Positions 11,251 through 22,747 of a stretch of DNA of 64,000 nucleotides are shown here, piece after piece. Source of the DNA: Capitulum mitella. Lineage: Eukaryota > Arthropoda > Thecostraca > Pollicipedomorpha > Pollicipedidae. The notes under the pieces were generated by a model, which was not told where the DNA came from, searched no databases, and saw only the letters and a list, made by a program, of their open reading frames with translations. The stretch is taken from NCBI GenBank assembly GCA_030062745.1, contig CP099854.1, positions 11,124,014 through 11,188,013 on the forward strand. The letters run 5' to 3'. The position numbers were made by a program, and so were the translations under genes. Within the stretch, counting starts at the first letter, position 1. The number at the start of each line of letters is the position of its first letter.

Positions 11251-13907
11251 TGTGAGTTGGGCAAGGTGTTGATTATACGGACTAGCTTTGACAGATACAA
11301 CGACTTAATTATGGTGATTCACCTAATAAGCGTTAATTGCCAGGTTTTTCATTGCAACATTTACTTTTCGATAAGGGGCAGCTTCATTTCGACATTTCTT
11401 GTTGTGATGTCTTTGTTGTTTTTGTCGTAAGGTATACCTGGTATCTTTGTTTCATTGTCGAAAGTTCTTCCGAGTTCGTGATCAGTAGAGAAGGACAAGG
11501 GCTATTTCCGAACCTGTTTCTAGGGCTTAGGAGCAGAGCTAAAGCAAGGTCGTTGCCAGTTAAGTGCGCAAAAATAGATGCAGACGCGAAATGTGACAGG
11601 AATGTGCTTCAGACAAAGATGATGGCGTCACAACAGTTTTATTGCGCGCATTGAGCAGGCCGTGTTTCTGGGTCACGAGAGCGGGGACAACGTCATTACG
11701 TCACACTTTGAGACGTGAGACACATTGGTCATGCCGAAAACAGAGGCCGGGCAAAACGTCGTTATGGGTGTTAACTGACAACTACACAATGTCAAAGGCA
11801 GGTGACAATATGGACATGATGTTCAAAAGAGGAAAGCGATGGCAAAATCAGTCAACCCGACAAAAGTTGCTAAAGGCTGTTGAGTTTTATAGACATTATT
11901 CCGAGGCGCATCCAGGAGTGGATTCACCACCGGCGCATCGAAGGAGGGACCTAGCGCTCCAAACATTCTGCCGGGGTGTGCAAAAAAGGAATCGCAGAAG
12001 GACGAGTCTACCTGCCAAAAACTCGTGCATTTTTATTTCCGTCCCCCTTTCACAGAAATACAGGGTGTGACTCTGGCACTACTCCTCTTTTCGCAGTGGG
12101 AAACCAATCAAGAAATTGGGAAATATCCTGTGCAGAAGAGAAATAAGGAGTGGTATGCGTTCGTAAACCATGTATATGCCCAGAATATGCGAAAACTTCT
12201 TCGACGTTGCTGATGCCACCTATAGAGAGAATTACAACGTGGCAAATCCCTCTGACTTTGACGTATGCTTAACTAGGTAGGAACCTTCGAACGATGAACA
12301 GAGAACGAATGGACACATGAATACCTAAACACTATGCGTTAGACCTGTGTGGTTTCCGTTTATCACGATTTTCTGCCTTAGGACTTAGGGCGCAAAAGGT
12401 TTAAAAATACTCTTAATGTGTTTAAATTGACGGCTGCGGGCAAATTTGTTTCGAATTTTGGGAAACAAAAGCCGGATATGGATTCAGGACGTTGCACTAC
12501 ACCTACGGAAGCTCAGGTGGAAAGATTTTGTAAAAACGTATGGCAATGACATAACATTGTGAAAATGACATTTCATGTTAGTGCTTAAGAAAAAGGATAC
12601 GGGAAAAAAGTGAAAAAGTACATTTTATCGTTTAATTATCAGTTGAATTGGCCCAGCTGTGATTATTGCTTTACAAAAGTTAATATTTTCCTTGTCTTAT
12701 CCCGGCACCGCCTGAGGGATGTCAAATAGGGCACCCCTCAGTATTTCGTGAATAGCCTTTGAACCGTTAGAGGGAGCCCAACCAAGCTTTCAGTACCTGT
12801 TCATGAATCAGTTTTACATGTTTTGACATCAAAACAATTTCCCTGCTAGGTGAGGTCATGCAGATATGACGTCCTAAGTGAACCCTTGGATGCATGTTTT
12901 CGCCTCCTTGGAGGGTAGCGCATACTTCGTTTTTTATGATATTCGCGAATATAATTTGCGGATTGTTTGTGTTTACATAGAACACGGTCCCCAAGATGAT
13001 ATACAACCGTCACACGTTAACATTAGAGGTCATGCTAGGTCATTTGCGTAATGACAGTTGAACTGATTTTCATTATGGGGGATAGAAGTGGTGGCCGCTG
13101 ATCTTCCCCTTCGTTCAAGCTAGATAAGCAAATCTGTATAACCTTCTTAACGTATAACTGATTCCTTGAGCATTTTTGGATGCCACAGTATATTTTGGTA
13201 CACTATTGTGAATCCTAGACTGTTGATCTGAGACATGAAATTTTATGTGAGCCGTGTTTGGCGCCCCTTGGGACCAATTTTCATTACTATCGGAGAGATG
13301 AAGATGTTGGGCATTGGTCAGTCTACTGTGGAATGCCCTTGTCACCTCAAGTATAATGAAACCTGCTGTTTCATTGAGCGTACTTGGAAACCGTTGTTGT
13401 TATTGGTGGAGTCTACGGGCGAATCGAGGCCATTTGCGAAAAGGGATTATATCAATCCGTGGAAGCTAATCTGCTTCGAGATGTTGATTTTCCTCGGATT
13501 TCGTCCTCTTTGCTTCGTCATTTTGTAAAATTAACACGTATATAAACCAATTTTCGTTTGGAAAACAACCTACCTGCAATTTCCATCCAAAAAAGGGAGT
13601 AGTAAAAGACGTCGGTCTCCGGTTTCCAACGAAGCGGGGACATGACCCCGATGCCTCCCCCCTACCCACCAGTGAAAGAGTCTTTGTTTCTACAACTGCC
13701 ATTTGATGTGAGGGACGGCAAAGGGAAGGTTATTCGTCGACTTTACTTAAGCTCAGGTTTAAATAATTGTATAAGTTTATCGCTTCGTATCATTTCATTC
13801 ATGTTGACGTATTTGATCTTTGATCTGAATGTAGTTACTGTGATGGACTTACTTCTATTGCCAGATGAGCAGTACTCGTTGAGATCGCTGTCCATAAGCA
13901 TATATCT

Positions 13908-13980
13908 GTTTCCGTGGTGTAGTGGTTATCACATCCGCCTAACACGCGGAAGGTCCCCGGTTCGATCCCGGGCGGAAACA
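13908..13980 (+). tRNA. tRNA-Val (anticodon AAC)
   Basis: A complete 73-nt cloverleaf identical in its stems and anticodon loop (CTAACAC) to the copy at 7729. Its flanks resemble those of the damaged copy at 15160: GCCAGATGAGCAG and GATCGCTGTCC upstream, CAGAGTGTATTGT directly downstream. A segment of at least about 200 bp around the tRNA was therefore duplicated. Confidence 0.93.
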
Positions 13981-14165
13981 GAGTGTATTGTCTTCGGCCA
14001 TCCACCGTGCGTCCAGCCATGACGTTATGGATTAATAATAATGACAAAACAAGGTTCTACGACAGTTTCCGGACTGTCTGGGCTTTCTCGCGCGCTTTGG
14101 CGCGATGAACTCGGAATCACATCTGACATGACGCTGTCACTTGACCATTCTGAACTGTTCTGACA

Positions 14166-14724
14166 TCAGTCGCTGTAGCAGTCATAGAGTGGCATGGTCA
14201 TTGGCAGTCTCAAGTGAAATCGCTTTACTGGCCATGGCGGTCTGGCGTACTGTTATCTCAGCTATCACAAATGTCTGAAGTGGTCATACGTCAGTCGCTG
14301 TAACAGCCTTGAGTGGTCTCACCTCCGCCTCTGTAACAGTCTGTAGTGGTGTCACCTTGGTCACTGAAACAGTCCATAGTGGTCTTGCCTCGGTCTTTGT
14401 AACAGCCTGAAGTGGTCGCACCTTGGCCACTGTAACAGTCGGGAGTCGTCGCACTTGACAGTCTGACTGCTGTAGTGAGTTCACTGTAACATTGTGAATG
14501 GAGTTCACTTTTGCCACTGTAACAGAGTTAAGTATTCTCACTGTGATGACTACCAGTATGAAGTGATCTCACTTCAGTCACTGTGTCACTGGTCCCACCT
14601 GGATGACGGTATCAATCTAAAGGGGTTTCGCGTTGGGCACTGAAACAGTACGGAGCTCTTACCTCGGCTGGTTTCACAGTATGAAGTCGTGTCACCTCAG
14701 TCACTTTGGCGGTGTGCGGTGACG
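14166..14724. repeat. 33-bp minisatellite in the last PPM1K intron
   Basis: About 15-17 diverged units of 33 bp with a consensus near AGTGGTCTCACCTCGGTCAC followed by TGTAACAGTCTGA. Because 33 bp is 11 codons, the minus strand stays open for 86 codons (14284-14541) and spells an 11-residue repeat of type VTVAKVRPLQA. The periodicity explains that frame without a gene. The array sits between the two tRNA-Val copies at 13908 and 15160. Confidence 0.85.
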
Positions 14725-15159
14725 TCTCGCTCACTGTCTGTCTGCGTGTCGTTCTGTTTCATTCAATCGCACATCGTCCTGTGAAGACATTTTCGTCGTT
14801 AATGCAGTTTTCAGCGTCGCACCACCATGAGTGCGGCGTTGAAACTAGCGTGAAACGCATTGACGAGGGAAGTGCTGATGACGTTTTTGCACAAATCAGG
14901 TTCACATTAATGGGCCTTATGACTGCGGTCGACTTGCTGTCTTGCATCGCTTCGTTCAGGTTGACGTATTGCATGTTTGACTGAAAGCGATGGTGATGGG
15001 CTTTGGCTGGTGGCAAGGGACTGAGCTCATTGCCGTGCTCCAGGCGTGATGAGCTGTGATGGTCCGTCTGAGTTAATGGTCCATTGTCAGATGAGCAGCC
15101 GCTCTGTGCTGGATGGAAGAGAGTCAGCTCGTTGTGGTCGCTGTCCGTCACTGGTATCT

Positions 15160-15240
15160 TTTTCCGTGGTGTAGTGGTTATCACATCAGCCTAACACGCG
15201 GAAGGTCCCCGGCTCGATCGATCGAACCCGGGCGGAAACA
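15160..15240 (+). pseudogene. tRNA-Val (AAC) pseudogene with T-arm insertion
   Basis: The sequence matches the intact tRNA-Val genes, but the first acceptor base is T instead of G and the T arm carries about 8 extra nt in the form of repeated GATC (CTCGATCGATCGAACCC). The B box is therefore disrupted. The flanks are duplicated from the 13908 locus, about 1.25 kb away. Confidence 0.8.
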
Positions 15241-15530
15241 GAGTGTATTGTGTACGGGCATTGTTCTGTATCTACAGCTGTCGTGTTAGTGTTTGATGAT
15301 GGTGGCAAAGCAAGGGTGAACAGGTGCTGAGCTTGTGCACTGTGCAGGTGTTTTCCGCATTTTTGACGGCCCTGGAGTTTGGATCCTCTGGAGTTTGGCG
15401 AGCCAGGATGGCCGTTGTCGTATGACTTCTTGTACTTTTCCTCGCACGTCTGTGTGCCGTTATGCCTGCAGCGAGTGCTGCCATCTGTGTGCCGGCCAGC
15501 GAACTCTTACTACTCGGGTCTCCGCCGCAG

Positions 15531-15665
15531 GCACTGTCATACTCGTCCGATGACAACATCTCCTGCCTTGTGGTGCCGTTCGGCTCGTGGGGAAAATTCA
15601 CCGACCGCACCAGCATCTTCGTCAGCTTCGGCAAGACCATGTCGGGCAGCAGCCGATTTAGCTAG
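15531..15665 (+). CDS. PPM1K: PPM1K-like PP2C phosphatase, terminal coding exon C
   Basis: Forty-four codons plus a TAG stop. It begins ALSYSSDDNISCLVVPFGSW and ends MSGSSRFS. This aligns with the PPM1K C-terminus, where the family has a DN motif, VVVPFGAWGK and a serine-rich end. The Asp in DDN is the second conserved metal ligand of this half of the domain. The acceptor is a good polypyrimidine stretch ending CTCCGCCGCAG and the phase is 0 with exon B. Unlike the other exons, no minisatellite lies on its acceptor. No clear AATAAA signal follows within the next kilobase, so the 3' UTR end is not placed. Confidence 0.92.
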   Translation, partial: ALSYSSDDNISCLVVPFGSWGKFTDRTSIFVSFGKTMSGSSRFS

Positions 15666-17770
15666 AGTAACGACTTCTCTGAAAGCCTTTTCGAGCCCTG
15701 TCACTTCAGTGCTGTGGGAGGAGTCTGAGGCCGTTTCAGACGTCCAGCCGGCTGATTGGTGGACTGGTTGAAGCAGTGGCCAGTGATTGGCCACTGTTCT
15801 CTCAAATGGAGGGCGTTCAGCCAGTCGGCGTCTCGCGGCTTTGATGACGTCGAGTGTTGTGCAATCGATTTTCGTTCTGGCGGTCATCATAGTGTCAGAA
15901 GGTTTGAGGCAGCCGGGGACTTGAAGCTGCAGGGAATCCTACGTGTTTTGCACCGATCTAGTGGCCAGCTGGTGGCATCTGCTTTTGGGATGTGTACTCC
16001 CCGCTTTGAAAACAAGGATTACAGATGCGACCTGTTGTCCCGGTCATTAAGGAGAACCTGACCGTAATCACAGTGTGATAACGGCTAGCCGTCACAACGA
16101 ATAGACTACCCCGAGAACATGTATTAGCAGTTGCATCTAATGCGTATGACATCATTCCGAACTTCGGGGGCTGTAACCGAGACTTTCGTCTCGACTCTCT
16201 TCTTCATAACGTGTGAACAGTCTCCCCCTGCGTAGTCGCTAGTCATGCCTGATGAGCTTGCAGTCAGAGCGCGTTCGGTCTGCCGTACAGATGTATATTA
16301 TTGTTACGTGGTCCGTGAGAACATTGCATGCTGAAACGTCCGGGCGAACCTGATGGTGTACGTATGTGCGTGTTGATTTGTTGCCGGGCGTTTTACCTTG
16401 TGATTATTTGATTCGCATTCGAAGCATGTTGTTTCCGCAGGCGTCCGTTCTGAGCTGCTCTGTGAGTGTCTTCCCTTTCAGCCCATTCGGCTGGTTCGTT
16501 TGGCTGGTGCGACGTTGCGGATGCGTGTCTGTCGTGGTGAGATCTTGCGGTTGCGGTGTTTAGGAGCGATGTGCGAGATTCCTTCTTTGTTGTTGATTTG
16601 GGCTTAAGGACGCCCCGCCGTCCGTGTCACAGGGCGCCCGGGACTTCGTGCCGGGAAATTCCCTCTGGTCGCGGGTAAAGTGAAAATACTTCAAACGAGA
16701 TCACTGCAAGTCGACAAACAATTCTGTTGAACATAATTTTCAGGTTTTTCTTGGTCACTTCATGCGCTACTGTTACAGTTGTTATTTTTGATTCGTTTTG
16801 ATTTTGAAGTAAGCACTTTCAGCATTTGTTGAGTATAATTGGGCAGAGATTGCCGTGCAGGAAAACACAACGTCTCTCCATTTCTTTGCAGTCGTGAATA
16901 CAAAGAAACTGAAACCTGGCGTAGCGGAGCAATTTTAGGTGCAAATACGTGATTAATTTGCACGGTTTTCATGTCAAGCTCAGTACGCTTAATGACTACA
17001 TTTAAGGCCCATTAAGGAGAGACAATCCCGTCTGTTGACAGCACTCAAAGATGGTGGGCCCTGCACGCTTCCTGGACATATCGCAGCAGCCAGCGACGGA
17101 AAATCCGCGTAAACGATTCTCTTCTTGGTCGCTTTGATGTTACAGCTGTGGGATGAGACAGCTAAAAGTACGTGGTGATCCACATTTTGGGCGTTTTTGA
17201 CTCCCACGGTTCTTATTAAAGTAGAATTTACTGTTGCACAACTCGGATGTGTTTACCGAATACACTACTGTGCCGAGGCCTACCGCTGTGTCAGGCGCGA
17301 AGTTTTCGCTACGGTCTTGTCCATCTGCGAGCTCATGTCCTTGAGCAGAACGTTCTGTGAAATCCGTCACGAGTGTCGGGCCGCGGATTTCGCTGTCGGT
17401 GCTCCAGCCGTGTGCGGCGTATTGAGATGGTCTCCCGGCCCGGCGTGTGACGTCACGACTGTGCTGGCGCGACGGAGGCGCGGTCACTCACCTCCTGAGA
17501 GGTGACGGTAGCCTGCAGAGGGCTGCGACCTCAGAAGCAAGCCGTAGTATCGGCACCTGGGCCGATACTGTGTATAACGTTGAACCTGATGAAACTGTAA
17601 CGATGAGACAGTAACGAAGCTGCTGTCTGTTAGAATACTCGCGTATTCTCGCGTGAAGTCCTGAGATTTGTCGACATGTCTGGGAGTCTGACCTTCAGGA
17701 GTTGCCCGTCCCTCTGCCGGTGCGCGGACTGTGCCGGTTTAATCCCTGTGTGACTGAATGGGCTCCGAGG
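15666..17770. other. Downstream region / 3' UTR of the PPM1K-like gene and intergenic DNA
   Basis: I see no coding exon. The first part must hold the 3' UTR of the phosphatase gene, but no standard polyadenylation signal stands out. The short open frames here are unlike any family known to me. Confidence 0.5.
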
Positions 17771-17779
17771 CGCCCAGTT

Positions 17780-18180
17780 GTGTCTGCAGTCTGTCTGCTG
17801 TGGTCTGTCCCCGGGTGACAGCTGTGAGGCTGTGTTGCTGTCAGCTGTCTGGGATCAGTCTGCTGTGGTTTGTCCCTTGGATGCAGCTGTGAGGCTGTGC
17901 TACTGTCAGCTGGGTCTGAGGTCATTCTGATGTGGTCGATCTCCGGTCGGCAGCTGTGAGGCTGTGCTGCTGCCATCTGTGTCTGCAGTCTGTCTGCTGT
18001 GGTCTGTCTCCGGGCGGCAAGCTGTGTATACTGTCAGTCTGCTGTGCTCTGTCTTCGGGCGGCAGTTGTGCTGCTGCTGTCTGTGCTGCTGTCAGCTGTG
18101 TCTGGGGAAAGTCTGCTGTAGTCTGTCTCCCGGCAGCGGCTGTGAGGCTGTGCTGCGCTGTTGCCGCCCCTGAGCCGGCG
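17780..18180. repeat. CTG-rich minisatellite
   Basis: Repeated units of about 55-70 bp with the pattern CTGCTGTGGTCTGTC, CCGGG, GACAGCTGTGAGGCTGTG and CTGCTGTCAGCTGTGTCTG. Both strands stay open across it (for example + 17932-18315 and - 17922-18290), giving Cys/Leu-rich or Gln/Thr-rich repeats. I read these as repeat-coded and not genes. Confidence 0.8.
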
Positions 18181-18559
18181 GGTCGTCCAGCGCCGCTGGC
18201 CTGCAGGCCGCTGTTTGTTTGCTGCTGTTGCTGCCCGGTGACTGGAGGGCGCGGCCAGCGTGCGGGACGACGTGCTAACTGGCCAGCCACTGTGACGTCC
18301 GCAGACGGCCGGTGAATAAGGTCGATCCACCGCGGACTGCCATGTTTAGCAGTGGCGCAGCCAGGGTTTTTGCGCTGGGGGCAAGGCCATACAGGCTTAA
18401 GGCTTTTTTACACTTCGTGCACCATTTTGTTCCAAACGTGGCAAAATTTACGTGAAATGTCACGCTGGAAGATTGCTGGAATAAAAACGCATTGGTTTTG
18501 GTCCATTTTTCCCTTTAACCAAACATTTACGGTATGGGCATTAAAAGAAGCTATGCTAC

Positions 18560-19970
18560 TGGTGCTACGCGATTGCCTCATGCATCTCCGGAAGTGCGTC
18601 ATTTGCTTCTTCTCTCCCGGAACTGCGTCATCTCCGCAACGCCGGACTTGGCGTGGCGATGGAAACCCGCAACATCTCTGAGGGACCTGTTTATTTGAAG
18701 CCAGTACTCTGCTATGGGATAACGAAAGCGCGTCCTCCGACCGCCGCGCTCGTGCTGATGCCTGCCGGCGCGACCGCCGCGCCATCTGCGGGCGGCGAAC
18801 GAAACTGCGGCGACGCACCGCCGGGCGAACGCCTCGGGCAAGACGGGGTAACCGACCGGCTGCGAGAGCGAAGCAGGGGTAACCGACCAGACAGGGCGCA
18901 GGGCAGCAGAGGGTAGGGGTAAAACCGGGGGGGGGGGCGGGCGAGGCGCTTATCCCCCGGGGCACTTCCGGGAGACCCGCCGAGAGACGAAATCGGCGCT
19001 GGGCCTAGCACGCTGCACGGTGCTGGCGCTGACGGAAGTCGGGTTTCCGCCGCTCGGACGTGCCCCGGGGGTGTGCGGCCTCGCCACGCGAGCGCCGCCG
19101 GCGGGATGAAGCCGGGACGGCGCGCTGCTGGTCGGCGAGCGAGACCGCCGAGCGGACTGGCGCAGACCCGGCTTCCTCAGACTGCGGCTGTGTCCGGAGC
19201 AAGAGAATGAACACCACAGAGCACTAGAACACTATTGTACACGGCTGGCACACTGCTGGATTAATCATTATGGCTTAAACTAGGGGGAAGGCGCCGGCAG
19301 CCAGCGCCGCACCACCGCCATCTGTTGACGGCCGGGGAAAACGCGCCGGCCGCCGGCGGCGGCTCAGATAAACCGGGCAAGCACCAAGCTGTGACGACAC
19401 GAGAGTCGACCAATCAAGAGCGCCGAAAGGCCGGCGTCACAAAGGGGCGGGGCTCCCACCGTCGTCCGTACCGACGAGTGCGGCCTGCTCTTTCCTTCTG
19501 GCGCACCGGCAAACGGCATTGTTCCTCGGCGCGATGTGGACAGACGAGCCATCTAGTGGCGCTAATTACAACCGCAGCTGCCGCCGGCCTCCGCCGCGTG
19601 GCAGCAGCGTCACGCCGGGCCGGTGCAGAAAATATCACAGATATCCCGTCGTCCGCGACGACGCGCCATTCGCGACGCTGCGGGCTCCGCGGGGCTCGTA
19701 AACCGCGCCCCGACCACCGCCGACCCCCCTCGCTCCAACGCTATCACAAGTCTTCCCTGAACTGGCAGCGCGCCAAAAATCACTCCTGGTCGGCGCAGCC
19801 GGCCGGCCGGGCGGCAGGTTGCGCGCGCCCGGCCGCCGCTCGCGTCCGACCCGACCCGGCCGCCGCGGCCGCCGGGTCGCCTCCACTCCGGGGTGAGAAC
19901 GTGACAATCCGGCTCCGCCGGTCCGGCAGTCGCCTCAGCACGCGCGGGCGCAGGGGAGCCGGCAGTCACC
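18560..19970. other. GC/CpG-rich block between convergent genes
   Basis: About 1.4 kb of GC-rich, CpG-dense DNA. All long frames here (for example 19325-20071 on +) are Ala/Arg/Gly/Pro-rich and overlap each other on both strands, as expected from base composition. It may be an unmethylated CpG-rich regulatory region or an unrecognised promoter. I cannot tell which, and I see no convincing exon. Confidence 0.4.
19546..19559 (-). promoter_or_regulatory. CTCF-like motif
   Basis: The minus strand reads CCACTAGATGGCTC, which agrees with the CTCF core CCASYAGRKGGCRS at 13 of 14 positions. Binding is unproven. The same type of site is seen at 22639 and 56870, all on the minus strand. Confidence 0.35.
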
Positions 19971-19979
19971 CGACCATTG

Positions 19980-22638
19980 GACAGAAAAAAACAAATAATC
20001 TCCGCCCCAGAACAAAGATTACAGAATCCGATAAGATTCGTTTCATTTTGCGCAGAACGTCCCTGTCTTAATAAATTCGAAACAGCCCTCTCCAGGGTAA
20101 CGAATGGAAATGAGAATCCTTCAAGTTCTTTTGCAAAAGTTGGTTCAGTCCCGAAAACAATTAAGGCCTTTCCAACAAGCTGGCTAATTGTAAGCAGTAG
20201 GGTAGGAAGAAGGACAACGTAGTTCTTTTACGCCGCAATTTTGAGTCACGGGCGGTGAAATGCAAAGGGCACTGTCGGGGAAATTCACTTTCCGTCTTCC
20301 CTCATGCACAAAACCAAGCTTCAGGACGGCCAGTCGACACCGACCTGGCACCTGGCGATGCGCTACCTCTGGAATCCCTCCTCCGCTGTGTTGTTCAAAG
20401 AAAGGTCACAAGCGAAAGAAGGATGGTTTGAAAACTTCCTGTTGTATCGCACGGTTGCCTCAATGAGTTCCCTCACATGACAGCAGCAGAAGGCTTTAAG
20501 TGGGATTTATCACTGTTAAAATATTAAGAGGAGAAGGACAGTTACGAAGTCTGACTTAGGACGAGGTCACGGAACTATCCTTGTGAACGAAGATCTTGAA
20601 CTCTCCGGTCAGAACAAAGACCGGGAGCTCCACTAATGGCAGGAACCGGAACCGTCCCGCCCGGGCCGCGAGCTCCGGTCGGTAACGGAAGAACATTCAA
20701 TCGGTTGTCACCATTTCTGACACTGCTTAACAAACAAAAATGCAGATCGAAAACAAAACTAAAAAAAGAAAAAAAAGAAATTCGACTGTAGAATTCGATA
20801 AGACTTCTCGAAAAAGTTCTAAAACTTTTTCGATATATTTGGATCGTTGTACAGCTATGATAGACAGAAACTACAGAGACTGACAGAGATATGATAGACA
20901 GAAAGGAAACTGGACAGACCGAAGATTTTCTGCAACCAATCTGTCAGGAATCAATATCAGAAATTTTCCTCATTGCATGCCCGTTGTGTAGAAGGCCGCA
21001 AAATACGCAGACAGTTAACCGCCGACGGGTTCCTTAAACTGCCATCTTGAAGCCCGAGAACAGGCATTGGTGACGTCACAGGGGAACCATCAGGAAACCT
21101 GTCCCGTAACTTGGGAAGAAGATGATTTTAACTCATTTCAGTGCATGCTAAAGAACGGCTAAACATGCCTTTTGCAGCCCCCGCAAGCAGTGCCAAAAAC
21201 GCTTCACTGCCACCGCAGGCAAGGGTTTTTGATAATGCATAACCACCAGGAAGGAAGGACATGGGACAAGATGAAGGCAACGGGAACTTGACAAAAAGCA
21301 AAAGAGACGGAACGGTTACCCCGACCCCAGCGAATTTCCGTTGGAGAAATACAACAGGCCTCAGGCTGACAAGGTCGGCAGATTAACATCCGCCGGCAAA
21401 TATCCTATGGAGACATTCTCGAGCTAACCAGCCTATCCAACTCACAGTGCCTCAAATCACATCCCGTTCCGAATCCGTGGCGACTGGCTGCAACGCCCTC
21501 AGAGCCATCTGTTGGCAACACCCGAACTGCTAATGCGTGTCGTACCAATACGCGCCGCTGGACGCGTCGATTTGAAACGGCGCCAAAGGCGGTCATGTTA
21601 CGGAGAGCGCAGAATTTCGAGGGGGAAGGCCGCGCGTAAAAACGACAAAAGTATACAGCAGGCAGACCAATCACCTACCGTTAGTTCGCAGAGTTCGGGA
21701 CAACACAAGCAGAAAACAACACTTCACAGCCAAACGCCTCCGATCCCGAGCTCACCGTCCGTCGTCCCCGTCTCCCGAGCGCCCGGTCCTGTCTGCTGCC
21801 TGCTCCCCCTCCCCCAGTCTCATGTCTGTACAGCGTCTGGTACAGGGTCTCTGACGACCGTAAAGGGAGCTTTTTGTGGCCTCAGGTGCCGCAACGCAAA
21901 ATTTTGCTTCAATATTCTTCCTTTCGACCCTGGAGGCTAAATTAGAACTCAACACATGCTTGGCAAATTCCTAACGTTTTGTGCAATCTCATAACCCTCG
22001 TAGGGCCTGGGGTGCCGTGTTGATCACAAGAACGTTTCGCCTTTCGACAAACGGGCTAGCCAGAGTCGTTTGGCCGGGGTGTCCGAGGGGGAGAGGCGCT
22101 GACCGGGCTTCAGAAGTCGGGAAACTCGGGACGGCGGCCCACGCCGGCCATCCACGGCCCATTGTACAGCCACGTCTTGCGACCCTGAGACAGGACAGTG
22201 AAACACGCAGGGAAGAGACTCCGCCGTCCGCCGCTGGCCGGTGGTGGCGCTATAGTCGCGCGGCCGTCGCGCGCCCGAAAACAGAATCAACAGTGACGAG
22301 CTTCACCAGACTGAGAGAACGTCTAGAATTCCGAGGGGAGAGTCTTGAAATGCGCCGTTTCCGGCCAAAAAGCAAGGTAAAATGTGATGAGAAACAAATC
22401 TGGTGGATATTGAGCGGAATCTTGAATATAGTACCTTGAGAAGCTTTCCGCCACCACCGGCCGGCGTGTCATCTACCGTCAACCTCGTGAACTATCAATG
22501 GACCCAGCTCTTTCGCCGTACCCTGATTCCTCACCTACGCCGGCCACGCACCACTCTATCACGTTTACGCTATGAAAACAAAACAAGAAAGACTAAAGGC
22601 TCGCGCTCTTTTCAACCGTCGTGGAAGCAGCTGCACGC
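19980..22638 (-). other. Region downstream of the BTB-ZF stop; probable 3' UTR plus intergenic DNA
   Basis: The zinc-finger gene ends at 22748 on the minus strand, so its 3' UTR should run into this stretch. I found no clear minus-strand AATAAA. There is no recognisable coding exon; the 21512-21940 and 21981-22439 frames have no family signature. Confidence 0.45.
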
Positions 22639-22652
22639 GCGCCACCTAGCGG
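22639..22652 (-). promoter_or_regulatory. CTCF-like motif near the 3' end of the BTB-ZF gene
   Basis: The minus strand reads CCGCTAGGTGGCGC, a near-perfect match to the CTCF core, about 100 bp beyond the stop codon of the zinc-finger exon. It could mark a boundary between the two convergent genes. The evidence is motif only. Confidence 0.4.
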
Positions 22653-22747
22653 AGCCCTCCAAAGCTTCAGTTAGAGCCGAACGATAGAGGGCAGCGCCGT
22701 AGTCTGGCATATCACATTCGTTGGTGGCTGGCCGCAGCGGCGGCGCC

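Larger units (their letters stand above)
6968..15530 (+). other. PPM1K intron between exons B and C
   Basis: About 8.6 kb. It carries the donor array, two intact tRNA-Val genes, one tRNA-Val pseudogene, a LINE relic, TA and GT microsatellites and a 33-bp minisatellite. Exons B and C join directly in phase 0 and match the family without a gap, so no further coding exon is expected. I see nothing recognisable in 7802-9700 or 11350-13780. Confidence 0.75.

Noticed and set aside
18350-18395. CAGTGGCGCAGCCAGGG, resembling a MITE end
   Set aside because: No partner end or target-site duplication was found nearby.
19325-20071. 248-codon + strand frame
   Set aside because: It lies in the CpG-rich block, with several equally long frames on both strands. 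Its Ala/Arg/Pro-rich composition is explained by base content.
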